Positions 50,418-57,821 of a stretch of 64,000 bases of DNA are shown one piece after another. The first letter of the stretch is position 1; every line of letters starts with the position of its first letter. Below the pieces are notes generated by a model. It searched no databases. It saw nothing but the letters and a program-made list of their open reading frames with translations, and was not told the DNA's origin. This DNA comes from Streptomyces sp. PCS3-D2. Lineage in GTDB: Bacteria; Actinomycetota; Actinomycetes; Streptomycetales; Streptomycetaceae. Location: positions 3,945,001 to 4,009,000 of the forward strand of contig NZ_CP097800.1 in the NCBI RefSeq assembly GCF_000612545.2. The letters are read 5' to 3'. Position numbers and translations under genes: made by a program.

Positions 50418-50579
50418 TCAGCGCACCAGTTCGGTTATGAACTCGCCGATGCCCGAGGCGGCATCCGATATCCCCTGGAAGCCTATTCCGACGATCTCGG
50501 CGGCTCGCTTCGGTTGGGTGATGATCACGAAGAGGGCGAACACGGTGAGGGCACCCGTGATGAGCTTCCTGGTGTCCAC
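50418..50579 (-). CDS. Small single-pass membrane protein (53 aa)
   Basis: Found by reading the minus strand directly; too short for usual ORF cut-offs. GTG 50579 follows GGGGAGG by about 10 nt. The product starts VDTRKLITGALTVFALFVII, one hydrophobic helix, followed by a conserved-looking amphipathic tail (AAEIVGIGFQGISDAASGIGEF) and ends LVR. Good third-position GC and a terminator right after support it. Upstream of sigF in the same orientation; function unknown. Confidence 0.7.
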   Translation of the reverse strand: MDTRKLITGALTVFALFVIITQPKRAAEIVGIGFQGISDAASGIGEFITELVR

Positions 50580-50615
50580 GTGCGGGCGGCCTCCCCAACC
50601 GGTCCTTGCGAGTCG

Positions 50616-50689
50616 GGTGAGTCTAACCGGTCAGGTTTGGGCACTCACCTGTCCTTTAAGGACCAATGACCCGGTTTTCCGGGTCTTTC
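50616..50689 (+). ncRNA. Candidate structured small RNA or leader (speculative)
   Basis: Three elements in a row: a two-part stem GGTGAGT..AACC..GGTT..ACTCACC (50616-50649), a small palindrome GTCCTTTAAGGAC (50651-50663), and a terminator-like hairpin GACCCGG-TTTT-CCGGGTC followed by TTTC (50668-50689). The U-tail orientation indicates a plus-strand transcript, divergent from the small gene. The same bases could instead form operator sites for the minus-strand promoter. Confidence 0.3.
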
Positions 50690-50894
50690 GCCGGTCGGTC
50701 GGCGGTCGTGGCGGCCGCAGGATTGAGGTCAGCCCACCGGTTCTGGCAGGAAACCGGAGGGTGAGGGACAGGGCCCCACTGCGGGGTCCGGGCCGCGGGC
50801 TTCCCCCCCTGACTGCGGCCCGGGCCGGCGGGCCCGTCCTCGTCGGGGGAAGCGGCTTGTCCCCATGACGCCACTTCCCCCGTCCGAACGCGTC

Positions 50895-50922
50895 GAAGGC
50901 CCCGACCCCGGTCGGGGCCTTC
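50895..50922 (-). terminator. Terminator after the secreted 98-aa protein
   Basis: GAAGGCCCCGACC and GGTCGGGGCCTTC are perfect 13-nt arms nearly touching, 27 nt beyond the stop at 50949; usable on both strands. Confidence 0.8.
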
Positions 50923-50948
50923 TTCGTGTCCGCCCGCGCGGCCGCGGG

Positions 50949-51245
50949 CTACTGGATGGCGCCGGCCAGGTCGGTGAGGGGCTGCACCGGGGCGATCACC
51001 GGTGCCAGCTGGTTGGGCAGGTCCGCCAGCGCGTTGAGCCCGTTCGCGCCGTCGCCGACCTTTCCGACCACCTCCTGCACGGAGGCGGGCTGGGCCCCCG
51101 CGGGCATCCCGGGCGAGGGGATCGGCACGTCCGGAAGGGAGAGGGGGGAGATCGGGGCCGTGTCCGCGGACGCGGCGGGTGCGGCGAGGCCCGCGGCGGC
51201 CCCCGCGAGGGCGAAGGCGGCGAGGATGCGCTGGGTCTTGGTCAT
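50949..51245 (-). CDS. Small secreted protein
   Basis: 98 aa from ATG 51245. The signal peptide ends at about Ala27 (ASA-DTAP). The mature part of about 70 residues is Pro/Val/Ala rich with short repeats (SPLSLPDVPIPSPGMP; PNQLAPVIAPVQPL) and no Cys. No family is recognised. It has its own terminator. Confidence 0.75.
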   Translation of the reverse strand: MTKTQRILAAFALAGAAAGLAAPAASADTAPISPLSLPDVPIPSPGMPAGAQPASVQEVVGKVGDGANGLNALADLPNQLAPVIAPVQPLTDLAGAIQ

Positions 51246-51406
51246 GCCGTGACAACGGCCGAGGGGGCGGGCGGTCACGCCGCTGTCCTCCGGAGGGCCG
51301 ATCGGGGGCGCCCCCGCCTGTGTCCCTCCCCGTACGTATTCCGGTCGGCCCGGTGGGTGCGCCCCCCGAGCGGCCCGGAAATACACCGACGGCCTGGAAG
51401 TACGCC

Positions 51407-51438
51407 GAGAGCCCCGACCCTTGCGGGGCGGGGCTCTC
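51407..51438 (-). terminator. Terminator of tRNA-Ser(CGA)
   Basis: Arms GAGAGCCCCGACCC and GGGGCGGGGCTCTC pair with one mismatch around TTGC, 8 nt beyond the tRNA on the minus strand. Confidence 0.75.
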
Positions 51439-51446
51439 GGTCGAAG

Positions 51447-51531
51447 CGGTAGTGGAGGGATTTGAACCCCCGATGGGTTGCCCCATACTCGCTTTCGAGG
51501 CGAGCTCCTTCGGCCACTCGGACACACTACC
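51447..51531 (-). tRNA. tRNA-Ser: tRNA-Ser (anticodon CGA)
   Basis: 85 nt on the minus strand with acceptor arms GGTAGTG and CACTACC, anticodon stem CTCGC/GCGAG enclosing CTCGAAA (anticodon CGA), long variable arm and T-arm GGGGGTTCAAATCCCTC. CCA not encoded. Confidence 0.95.
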
Positions 51532-51644
51532 GAGATGGATCCTAGCCTAAGGAACCCCATCCGCCGAAATCGGTGGGCCCGGCGGTGTCCCGGGGGCGTT
51601 TCGGAGGCCGTCAGGAGGCCGTCCGGGGCCGGTGGGGCGAGGCT

Positions 51645-52133
51645 TCACAGGTCGCGGAAGAAGTCCGTCAGCTGCCGTGCGCACTCGTCGCCCAGCACGC
51701 CGCGCACCACCTCCGGCCGGTGGTTGAGCCTGCGGTCGCGGACGAGGTCCCACAGCGAGCCGGCGGCTCCGGCCTTCTCGTCGTCCGCGCCGTAGACGAC
51801 CCGGGCGACGCGTGCCTGAACGAGCGCGCCCGCGCACATCACGCACGGCTCCAGGGTGACCACGAGGGTGCACCCGGGAAGCCGCCATTCCCCGAGCCGG
51901 GCGGCGGCCCGGCGCAGCGCCAGGACCTCGGCGTGCGCCGTGGGGTCGCCGCTCGCCTCGCGCTCGTTGTGTCCGGTGGCGAGGATCTCCCCGCCCGGGC
52001 CCAGCACGACGGCGCCGACCGGCACGTCGCCGGCCGGCACCGCCCGGGCGGCCTCCTGGAGCGCCAGGCGCATGGAGGTCCGCCACGGGTCCCGTACGGG
52101 ATCGACGGGATCGGTGGTGTCGGTGCCGAGCAC
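51645..52133 (-). CDS. tadA: tRNA-specific adenosine-34 deaminase
   Basis: 162 aa, GTG 52133. The zinc deaminase motif is complete: HAE (His67, proton-shuttle Glu69) and PCVMC (Cys97, Cys100). TadA converts A34 of tRNA-Arg(ACG) to inosine so that one tRNA reads CGU, CGC and CGA; that tRNA is encoded at 33508-33580. The start codon overlaps the stop of the upstream partner gene by one base. Confidence 0.95.
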   Translation of the reverse strand: MLGTDTTDPVDPVRDPWRTSMRLALQEAARAVPAGDVPVGAVVLGPGGEILATGHNEREASGDPTAHAEVLALRRAAARLGEWRLPGCTLVVTLEPCVMCAGALVQARVARVVYGADDEKAGAAGSLWDLVRDRRLNHRPEVVRGVLGDECARQLTDFFRDL

Positions 52134-52681
52134 TAGCGGACGGCCTCCAGGACCTCGGTGGCGCCGAGGGACTCGGCGATCTCGGAGAGGGCGTCCCCGT
52201 CCAGTGTCATCAGCTGCTTGTTGGTCACCCCGAGGTCGTCCAGCAGCCGGGGGTCGCCGAGCGGACCGGCCGGTGCCGGCTCGGAACCGGCCCCACGCTC
52301 CCCGTCCTCGCCGGTGTCCTCGTCCGTGAACCCGGCGATGGATTCCTCCTCGCCGTCCTCGGTGCCGTCCAGGTCCAGTTCGTCGAGTTCGTCGTCCTCC
52401 TCGTCGCTGCCCAGCAGCTCTTTGGTCAGCATCGAGCCGTAGGAGCTGCGGGCGGCCGCGGCGGCGTTCGACACGAAGTACCGCGGGTCCTCCTCGCCGT
52501 CCACGCGGACGACGCCGAACCAGGCGTCCTCCTCCTCGATGAGGGCGACCACCGTGTCGTCGTCGACAGCGGCGGAACGGGCGAGATCGATCAGATCACT
52601 GAGGGACTCGACGTCGTCGAGTTCCATGTCGCTCGCTTCCCACCCGTCTTCGGTGCGCGCGAGCAGTGCGGCGAAATACAC
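52133..52681 (-). CDS. tRNA adenosine deaminase-associated protein
   Basis: 182 aa from GTG 52681 after GGGAGAG. The N-terminal domain (YFAALLARTEDGWEASDMELDDVESLSDLIDLAR) is conserved in actinobacteria immediately upstream of tadA. A very acidic central stretch (about residues 93-130, SDEEDDELDELDLDGTEDGEEE) is followed by a C-terminal helical domain (DDLGVTNKQLMTLDGDALSEIAESLG). Function is not established; coupling implies a role with TadA. The upstream frame to 52780 is Arg/Pro rich and not used. Confidence 0.88.
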   Translation of the reverse strand: MYFAALLARTEDGWEASDMELDDVESLSDLIDLARSAAVDDDTVVALIEEEDAWFGVVRVDGEEDPRYFVSNAAAAARSSYGSMLTKELLGSDEEDDELDELDLDGTEDGEEESIAGFTDEDTGEDGERGAGSEPAPAGPLGDPRLLDDLGVTNKQLMTLDGDALSEIAESLGATEVLEAVR

Positions 52682-52975
52682 CGTGACTCTCCCACTGGTC
52701 TTAGGTGTGCCGGTTGGAGGTCCCCCCGGCCGGAGGTTGGAGCGGAACGGCCGTGCTGCTCGCCGCCCTGCCCCGCCCAATCGGCATCGTGGCAGAAACG
52801 GCGGCGTTGCGAGAGGTCTTCCGCGCTTGCGTCGTGCCGCGCCGTTCCGCGCCGCGCCCCGCCGGGCCGTGTGCGGGGCCCCTGTGCCGGGGCGTGCCGG
52901 GGTGGCGCAGGCGGCGCCGGTCGCCGGGCGGGTCGCCCGTGTCGGGCCCGGCCCAGCCGGGTGATCCGGCCGGGA

Positions 52976-53155
52976 TCACCAGCGGAAAGTGCGCATGCGC
53001 ATCTGCTGGCGCATACGGGCCGCACGGGCGCGGCGGGGCTGTACGCGATCGCGCAGCGCGCGGGCCTCCATCAGGTCGCGCAGGAACTGCGCGCGGCGCG
53101 CTCGGCGCTGCGCCGCGGTCTCCGGAGTGTCGTCGCTCGGCTGCGTGTCGGGCAT
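52976..53155 (-). CDS. Small basic protein (59 aa)
   Basis: Found by reading the minus strand directly. ATG 53155 starts MPDTQPSDDTPETAAQRRAR, an acidic N-terminus that switches to a strongly basic helical region (QFLRDLMEARALRDRV, then RRARAARMRQQMRMR) and ends TFRW. This charge pattern suggests nucleic acid or ribosome contact. I recall similar proteins in other Streptomyces, without known role. Shine-Dalgarno is weak. Confidence 0.65.
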   Translation of the reverse strand: MPDTQPSDDTPETAAQRRARRAQFLRDLMEARALRDRVQPRRARAARMRQQMRMRTFRW

Positions 53156-53239
53156 CGGCCACCACCCTGGGCTGGTCGGTCGTTTCCCCCTGCACCCACC
53201 TTCCCCCGGACCGGGGGTTTGATGCCACCCCTGTGCAGG

Positions 53240-54178
53240 TCAGGCCTCGTCCCTGAGCGTCGGGACGATCGCGACCGGGCCGTGCGCGTGGTGGAGTACG
53301 GCATGGGCCACCGAGCCGATCTGCAGGGACATGGCGGTGCGCCTGGGGTGGTGGCGGCCGACCACCACCAGGGCCGCCGACCGGGAGGCGTCGACGAGCC
53401 GGCCCGCCGGGTCCCCGGGGACGGCGGCCTGCTCGACGGGGACGTCCGGGAAGCGCGCGCGCAGCGGCTCCAACCGCTGCGCCTGCGAGCGGAGCATCTC
53501 CCGTTCGGCCGGTACGCCGTCCCCACCGTCGGCGAGTCCCTCCGGCGGGACCACCTCGAAGGGCCGGTCGATCACCAGGGCCGGCGCGGGCGGGACGGCG
53601 TAGGCGGAGACCACCTGGACGGTGGTCCCCCGCACGGCCGCCTCCGCGAAGGCGAAGGACAGTACGTCGTCGGGGGTCTCGGCGGCGTGCAGCCCGAGCA
53701 CCACGCGTCCGGCGGACGCCTCGGAGGCGGCCCCGGCATCGCGCTCGGCGTGCGGGACCACCACCACGGGGCACGGGGCGGTCGAGGCCACCGCCCTGCT
53801 GCTCGACCCGAGCAGCAGGCTGGCGAACCCGCCACGGCCCCGCGAGCCCATCACGAGCATCAGGGCGCCCGCACCGATCACCCGCAGCGCCTCGGGGACG
53901 GAGCCCTCCAGGGACTCGTACCGGACCCCGTCCGGCAGCGCGGCGCCCTCGCCGAGCACGCTCCTGACCCAGTCGTGCACCGGGTCGGGGTACTCCTGCG
54001 GTTCGGAGGCGTCGTGCAGGGACGCCCGGCGGCCCGCGTACAACTGGGCGTGATCGGGCAGTACGTGGGCGACGAGAAGCCCGGTAGCGTGCCGCAGGGC
54101 GGCGCCCCGCGCCCACTGAAGGGCCTTGAGGCTGTGCTCGGACCCGTCGACGGCTGCGATCACCGGTGCGTTGCTCAC
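53240..54178 (-). CDS. Tandem universal stress protein
   Basis: 312 aa from GTG 54178. Two Usp domains (about residues 3-145 and 160-312). The first has the ATP-binding pattern G-x2-G-x9-GS (GSRGRGGFASLLLGSSSRAV, with PVVVVP after it). In the second the equivalent loop (GRHHPRRTAMSLQIGSVAH) is altered at the second Gly and may not bind ATP. Cytosolic; often under dormancy or redox control in actinobacteria. Divergent from upp. Confidence 0.93.
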   Translation of the reverse strand: MSNAPVIAAVDGSEHSLKALQWARGAALRHATGLLVAHVLPDHAQLYAGRRASLHDASEPQEYPDPVHDWVRSVLGEGAALPDGVRYESLEGSVPEALRVIGAGALMLVMGSRGRGGFASLLLGSSSRAVASTAPCPVVVVPHAERDAGAASEASAGRVVLGLHAAETPDDVLSFAFAEAAVRGTTVQVVSAYAVPPAPALVIDRPFEVVPPEGLADGGDGVPAEREMLRSQAQRLEPLRARFPDVPVEQAAVPGDPAGRLVDASRSAALVVVGRHHPRRTAMSLQIGSVAHAVLHHAHGPVAIVPTLRDEA

Positions 54179-54341
54179 CCGTCCAGCGTGCTGGGCGTCC
54201 GGGCGGGTCGCATCCGCAGGCCGCTGCGGGCGTGGCCGCCGCTTCCGACGCGAAGGGGCCGCGTCAGCGCGTAGCCTTTTGGGTGCAGGTCGCGTCGTGC
54301 GGCCGTTTTTGCTGGTCGCAGGCTGAGTTTTGGAGGATGTT

Positions 54342-54977
54342 GTGCGTTTGCAGGTCGTCGATCACCCCTTGGTGGCGCACAAACTCACCACCCTGCGCGA
54401 CAAGCGCACCGATTCCGCCACCTTCCGGCGGCTGGCCGATGAGCTGGTGACCCTGCTCGCCTACGAGGCCACCCGTGACGTGCGCACCGAGCAGGCCGAC
54501 ATCGAGACGCCGGTCGCCCCGACCACGGGCGTGAAGCTCTCGGCCCCCCGGCCGCTGATCGTCCCGATCCTGCGGGCGGGCCTGGGCATGCTGGACGGCA
54601 TGGTGCGGCTGCTGCCGACCGCCGAGGTGGGCTTCATGGGCATGGTCCGCAACGAGGAGACGCTGGAGGCCTCCACGTACGCGACCCGCATGCCGGAGGA
54701 CCTCTCCGGTCGCCAGGTCTACGTCGTGGACCCGATGCTCGCCACCGGCGGCACGCTCGTCGCGGCGATCCAGGAACTGATCAAGCGTGGCGCCGACGAC
54801 GTCACGGCCGTGGTGCTGCTGGCCGCGCCCGAGGGCGTCGAGGTCATGGAGCGCGACCTGGCGGGCACGCCGGTGACGGTCGTGACGGCCGCGGTGGACG
54901 AGCGGCTCAACGAGCACGGCTACATCGTGCCGGGCCTGGGCGACGCCGGTGACCGGATGTACGGCTCGGCGGAGTAG
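54342..54977 (+). CDS. upp: Uracil phosphoribosyltransferase
   Basis: 211 aa, GTG 54342 after TGGAGGA. Converts uracil and PRPP to UMP (pyrimidine salvage). Characteristic segments: [17 protein letters not shown] at the start, [12 protein letters not shown], the PRPP loop [11 protein letters not shown], and [15 protein letters not shown] at the C-terminus (uracil binding). Length is exactly typical. Stand-alone gene, without a permease beside it. Confidence 0.96.
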   Translation: MRLQVVDHPLVAHKLTTLRDKRTDSATFRRLADELVTLLAYEATRDVRTEQADIETPVAPTTGVKLSAPRPLIVPILRAGLGMLDGMVRLLPTAEVGFMGMVRNEETLEASTYATRMPEDLSGRQVYVVDPMLATGGTLVAAIQELIKRGADDVTAVVLLAAPEGVEVMERDLAGTPVTVVTAAVDERLNEHGYIVPGLGDAGDRMYGSAE

Positions 54978-55032
54978 CCGCCCGGGCGGTCCGGCCGCCC
55001 CATCGGGGTCGCCGGACCGTGTGCCCGGCGGC

Positions 55033-55710
55033 TCAGCAGTTCTTGGCGGGCGCGGGCGCGGGGTTGGCCAGGAGGGCCAGCGCCTTGTCCGCGTCCTCCT
55101 TCGTGCTGAGCTGTTGGAAGGCGTCGCCCAGGATCAGGTCGACGTCCGCGGTCTCACGGGTGTCGGTCTGCTGGGTGGTGCCGGGGAGCTGGGTGCCGAG
55201 CACGGCGAAGACGGCCTTGTCGGTCGTCGGGGAGCCCAGCAGTATCCCGGTCCCGGGGACCTTCTTGTCGAAGTCGGCCGGGGCGTTGCCGACGGTGCCG
55301 ACGAGGAAGCCGCGTTTGGCCAGTTCGTCACCGACGGCCTTGGCCAGACCCGCCCGCTGGGTCGCGTTGAAGACGTTGACCGTGATCGTGCCGGGCTGGG
55401 GGAGTACCACCGCCGGACCTGCGGGTGCGGACGCCGTGGCGGCGGCCGCCGGGGCGCCGCCCTTGGCCGCTGCCTCGGGCGATTTCGTCGGGCAGTCCTT
55501 GGCACCGGCAGCCGTGTTCCGCTTGGGCCCGTCGCCGCGGAACACGCCGATGAGCTGCAGTGCCCCGTAGCCGACCAGGGCAAGCGCGAGGGCCGAGCCG
55601 AGCACGGCGAGGACGATCCGGCGTCGGCTCCGCTTACGGCTCATGCGGGGGTAGGCGGTCCCCGTGACGCGGTACTTTCCGCCCATGCCGGGGGGAGTGA
55701 GCATGCTCAT
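55033..55710 (-). CDS. Membrane-anchored LytR C-terminal domain protein
   Basis: 225 aa from ATG 55710. A short basic cytoplasmic part (MSRKRSRRR) and one transmembrane helix (about residues 30-52) lead to an Ala/Pro linker and a LytR_C domain (about 103-205: TITVNVFNATQRAGLAKAVGDELAKRGFLVG). No LytR-CpsA-Psr catalytic domain is present, so it is not a wall-polymer ligase itself. It may bind cell-wall polymers. Confidence 0.88.
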   Translation of the reverse strand: MSMLTPPGMGGKYRVTGTAYPRMSRKRSRRRIVLAVLGSALALALVGYGALQLIGVFRGDGPKRNTAAGAKDCPTKSPEAAAKGGAPAAAATASAPAGPAVVLPQPGTITVNVFNATQRAGLAKAVGDELAKRGFLVGTVGNAPADFDKKVPGTGILLGSPTTDKAVFAVLGTQLPGTTQQTDTRETADVDLILGDAFQQLSTKEDADKALALLANPAPAPAKNC

Positions 55711-55802
55711 GGGCGCAGCGTAGTGCGACCTGGTGGTGATGCCTACTAAATGATCTGCTGATAGGTCAATGGCGACCCGAAAGGCGCAATCCGCGCGAAG
55801 CG

Positions 55803-56099
55803 TCAGTCCATCTCCAGGACGCGGGCGTGCAGCACCTGACGCTGCTGCAGAGCCGCGCGCACGGCGCGGTGCAGCCCGTCCTCCAGATAGAGGTCGCCCT
55901 GCCACTTCACGACATGGGCGAACAGGTCGCCGTAGAAGGTGGAGTCCTCGGCGAGCAGCGTTTCGAGGTCCAGCTGGCCCTTGGTCGTCACGAGCTGGTC
56001 GAGCCGGACCGGGCGCGGCGCGACGTCCGCCCACTGCCGGGTGGTTTCCCTGCCGTGGTCGGGGTACGGCCGCCCGCTTCCGATGCGCTTGAAGATCAC
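55803..56099 (-). CDS. Small ParB-fold-like protein (commonly annotated as VapB-family antitoxin)
   Basis: 98 aa from ATG 56099. The C-terminal half (GDLYLEDGLHRAVRAALQQRQVLHARVLEMD) has the pattern of ParB-N/sulfiredoxin-like domains (DGxHRxxAAxxxG followed by a beta strand). No VapC or other toxin gene is adjacent, which makes the antitoxin label doubtful. I recall near-identical proteins across Streptomyces at this locus. Divergent from the HerA-like ATPase gene with an 88-bp gap. Confidence 0.7.
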   Translation of the reverse strand: MIFKRIGSGRPYPDHGRETTRQWADVAPRPVRLDQLVTTKGQLDLETLLAEDSTFYGDLFAHVVKWQGDLYLEDGLHRAVRAALQQRQVLHARVLEMD

Positions 56100-56187
56100 A
56101 CGGAAAGCCTACCGGGCCCGTGCCTGCGGGCGCAGCCTCGCAAGGGTGGTGCAAAAGTGACGAAGAGTGCTATTTCGGGAGTGATCC

Positions 56188-57801
56188 ATGGGTGAGAGCA
56201 CCGACGCCACCACCGTCGCGGACCCGACGGGCCCGGCCGGACAGATCGCCGCCGGGTACGCCTTCACCGGACCCGCGCTCGATCTGGGCGCCCTCCTCTG
56301 GGACGGCGCGTGCCTGCCCGATCACCGGATCCGCATTTGCCTGTCGATGCTCAACCGGCACGGGCTGGTCGCCGGCGCCACCGGCACCGGCAAGACCAAG
56401 ACGCTCCAGCTCGTCGCCGAGCAGCTGTCGGCGCACGGGGTCCCCGTCTTCCTCGCCGACGTCAAGGGCGACGTCTCGGGGATCACCGCACCCGGTACGC
56501 GCGGCGAGCGGATCGACGAGCGGGCCCGGGACGTGGCCCAGAGCTGGGAGCCCACCGGCTACCCGGGCGAGTTCTACTCGCTGGGTGGGATCGGCCCCGG
56601 CATCCCGGTCAGGTCGACCGTCACCGCCTTCGGCCCGGTGCTGTTGGCGAAGGTGCTCCGGCTCAACCAGACCCAGGAGCAATCCCTCGGCCTGATCTTC
56701 CACTACGCCGACACCAAGGGCTTGGAGCTGATCGACCTCAAGGACCTGCGCGCGGTCGTCGCCTTCCTCGTGTCCGACCGGGGAAAGGCGGAGCTCAAGG
56801 GCATCGGCGGACTGTCCACGGCGACTGCCGGGGTGATCCTGCGGGCGCTGACCGCCTTCGAGGCGCAGGGGGCCGCGGAGTTCTTCGGCGAGCCCGCGTT
56901 CGACACGGGCGAGTTCCTGCGCACGGCCGCCGACGGCCGCGGGGTGGTCTCCGTCCTGGAACTCCCCGCGGTCCAGGACCGGCCGCAGCTCTTCTCCACC
57001 TTCCTGATGTGGCTGCTCGCCGACCTGTACACCGACCTGCCGGAGGTCGGCGACCTGGACAAGCCCAAGCTCGTCTTCTTCTTCGACGAGGCCCATCTGC
57101 TCTTCGGCGGGGCCTCGAAGGCATTCCTGGAGTCGGTCACCCAGACCGTCCGGCTGATCCGCTCCAAGGGCGTCGGCGTCTTCTTCGTGACGCAGACCCC
57201 CAAGGACGTGCCGGCCGACGTGCTCGCCCAGCTCGGCAACCGCGTGCAGCACGCCCTGCGCGCCTTCACCCCCGACGACGCCAAGGCGCTGAAGGCGGCC
57301 GCGAAGACCTTCCCGTACTCCGCCTACGACCTGGAGAAGCTGCTCACCGGGCTGGGCACCGGCGAGGCCGTGGTCACCGTGCTCGGCGAGAACGGCGCCC
57401 CCACCCCGGTCGCGGCGACCCGGCTGCGCGCCCCGCAGTCCCTGATGGCACCGATCGCGGCGGCCGACCTGGAGCAGGCCGCGAAGGCCTCGCCGCTCTG
57501 GTCGCGCTACGCCCAGCCGGTCGACCGCGAGTCGGCGTACGAGAGGATCAGCGCCGAACAGGCCGCCGCGGAGGCCCGGGCGGAGGCGGCCGCCGCGGCC
57601 GCCGCGGCCGAGAAGGAGTCCGAGGCGGCGCGGAAGGAGGCCGCGAGGGCGGCCGGCCGGGGTGCTCCGAAGGCGGCCCGCTCCCCGGCCGAGCAGGTCC
57701 TGGGCAGCGGGCTGTTCCGGTCGCTCGCCCGGTCGATCGGAACCCAGCTGGGTCGGGAGATCTCGCGCTCCGTCTTCGGTACGGCGCGCAGGCGTCGATG
57801 A
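56188..57801 (+). CDS. HerA-like ATPase/helicase (DUF853)
   Basis: 537 aa from ATG 56188. RecA-like fold with Walker A GATGTGKT (Lys69) and Walker B VFFFDEAH (Asp300, Glu301), sensor motif FFVTQTPKDVPADVL, and an Arg region (GNRVQHALRAFTPDD). The C-terminal 110 residues include a long Ala/Glu/Arg helix, probably a coiled coil (about 455-500), and a conserved tail (FRSLARSIGTQLGREISRSVFG). DUF853 proteins resemble archaeal HerA DNA translocases, but no NurA nuclease is nearby. Function in Streptomyces is unknown. The opcA-like gene follows after 20 nt. Confidence 0.9.
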   Translation: MGESTDATTVADPTGPAGQIAAGYAFTGPALDLGALLWDGACLPDHRIRICLSMLNRHGLVAGATGTGKTKTLQLVAEQLSAHGVPVFLADVKGDVSGITAPGTRGERIDERARDVAQSWEPTGYPGEFYSLGGIGPGIPVRSTVTAFGPVLLAKVLRLNQTQEQSLGLIFHYADTKGLELIDLKDLRAVVAFLVSDRGKAELKGIGGLSTATAGVILRALTAFEAQGAAEFFGEPAFDTGEFLRTAADGRGVVSVLELPAVQDRPQLFSTFLMWLLADLYTDLPEVGDLDKPKLVFFFDEAHLLFGGASKAFLESVTQTVRLIRSKGVGVFFVTQTPKDVPADVLAQLGNRVQHALRAFTPDDAKALKAAAKTFPYSAYDLEKLLTGLGTGEAVVTVLGENGAPTPVAATRLRAPQSLMAPIAAADLEQAAKASPLWSRYAQPVDRESAYERISAEQAAAEARAEAAAAAAAAEKESEAARKEAARAAGRGAPKAARSPAEQVLGSGLFRSLARSIGTQLGREISRSVFGTARRRR

Positions 57802-57821
57802 CGCGGTGACAGACTCGGGGC

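Larger units (their letters stand above)
50580..50948. other. Gene-free region (369 bp) with a structured segment
   Basis: Contains the promoter side of the 53-aa gene, the stem-loop cluster at 50616-50689, and the terminator at 50895-50922. No coding frame with good bias was found. Confidence 0.5.

Noticed and set aside
55803-56099. Toxin-antitoxin system (VapB label)
   Set aside because: No VapC or other toxin gene on either side, and the sequence pattern is closer to ParB-N/sulfiredoxin.
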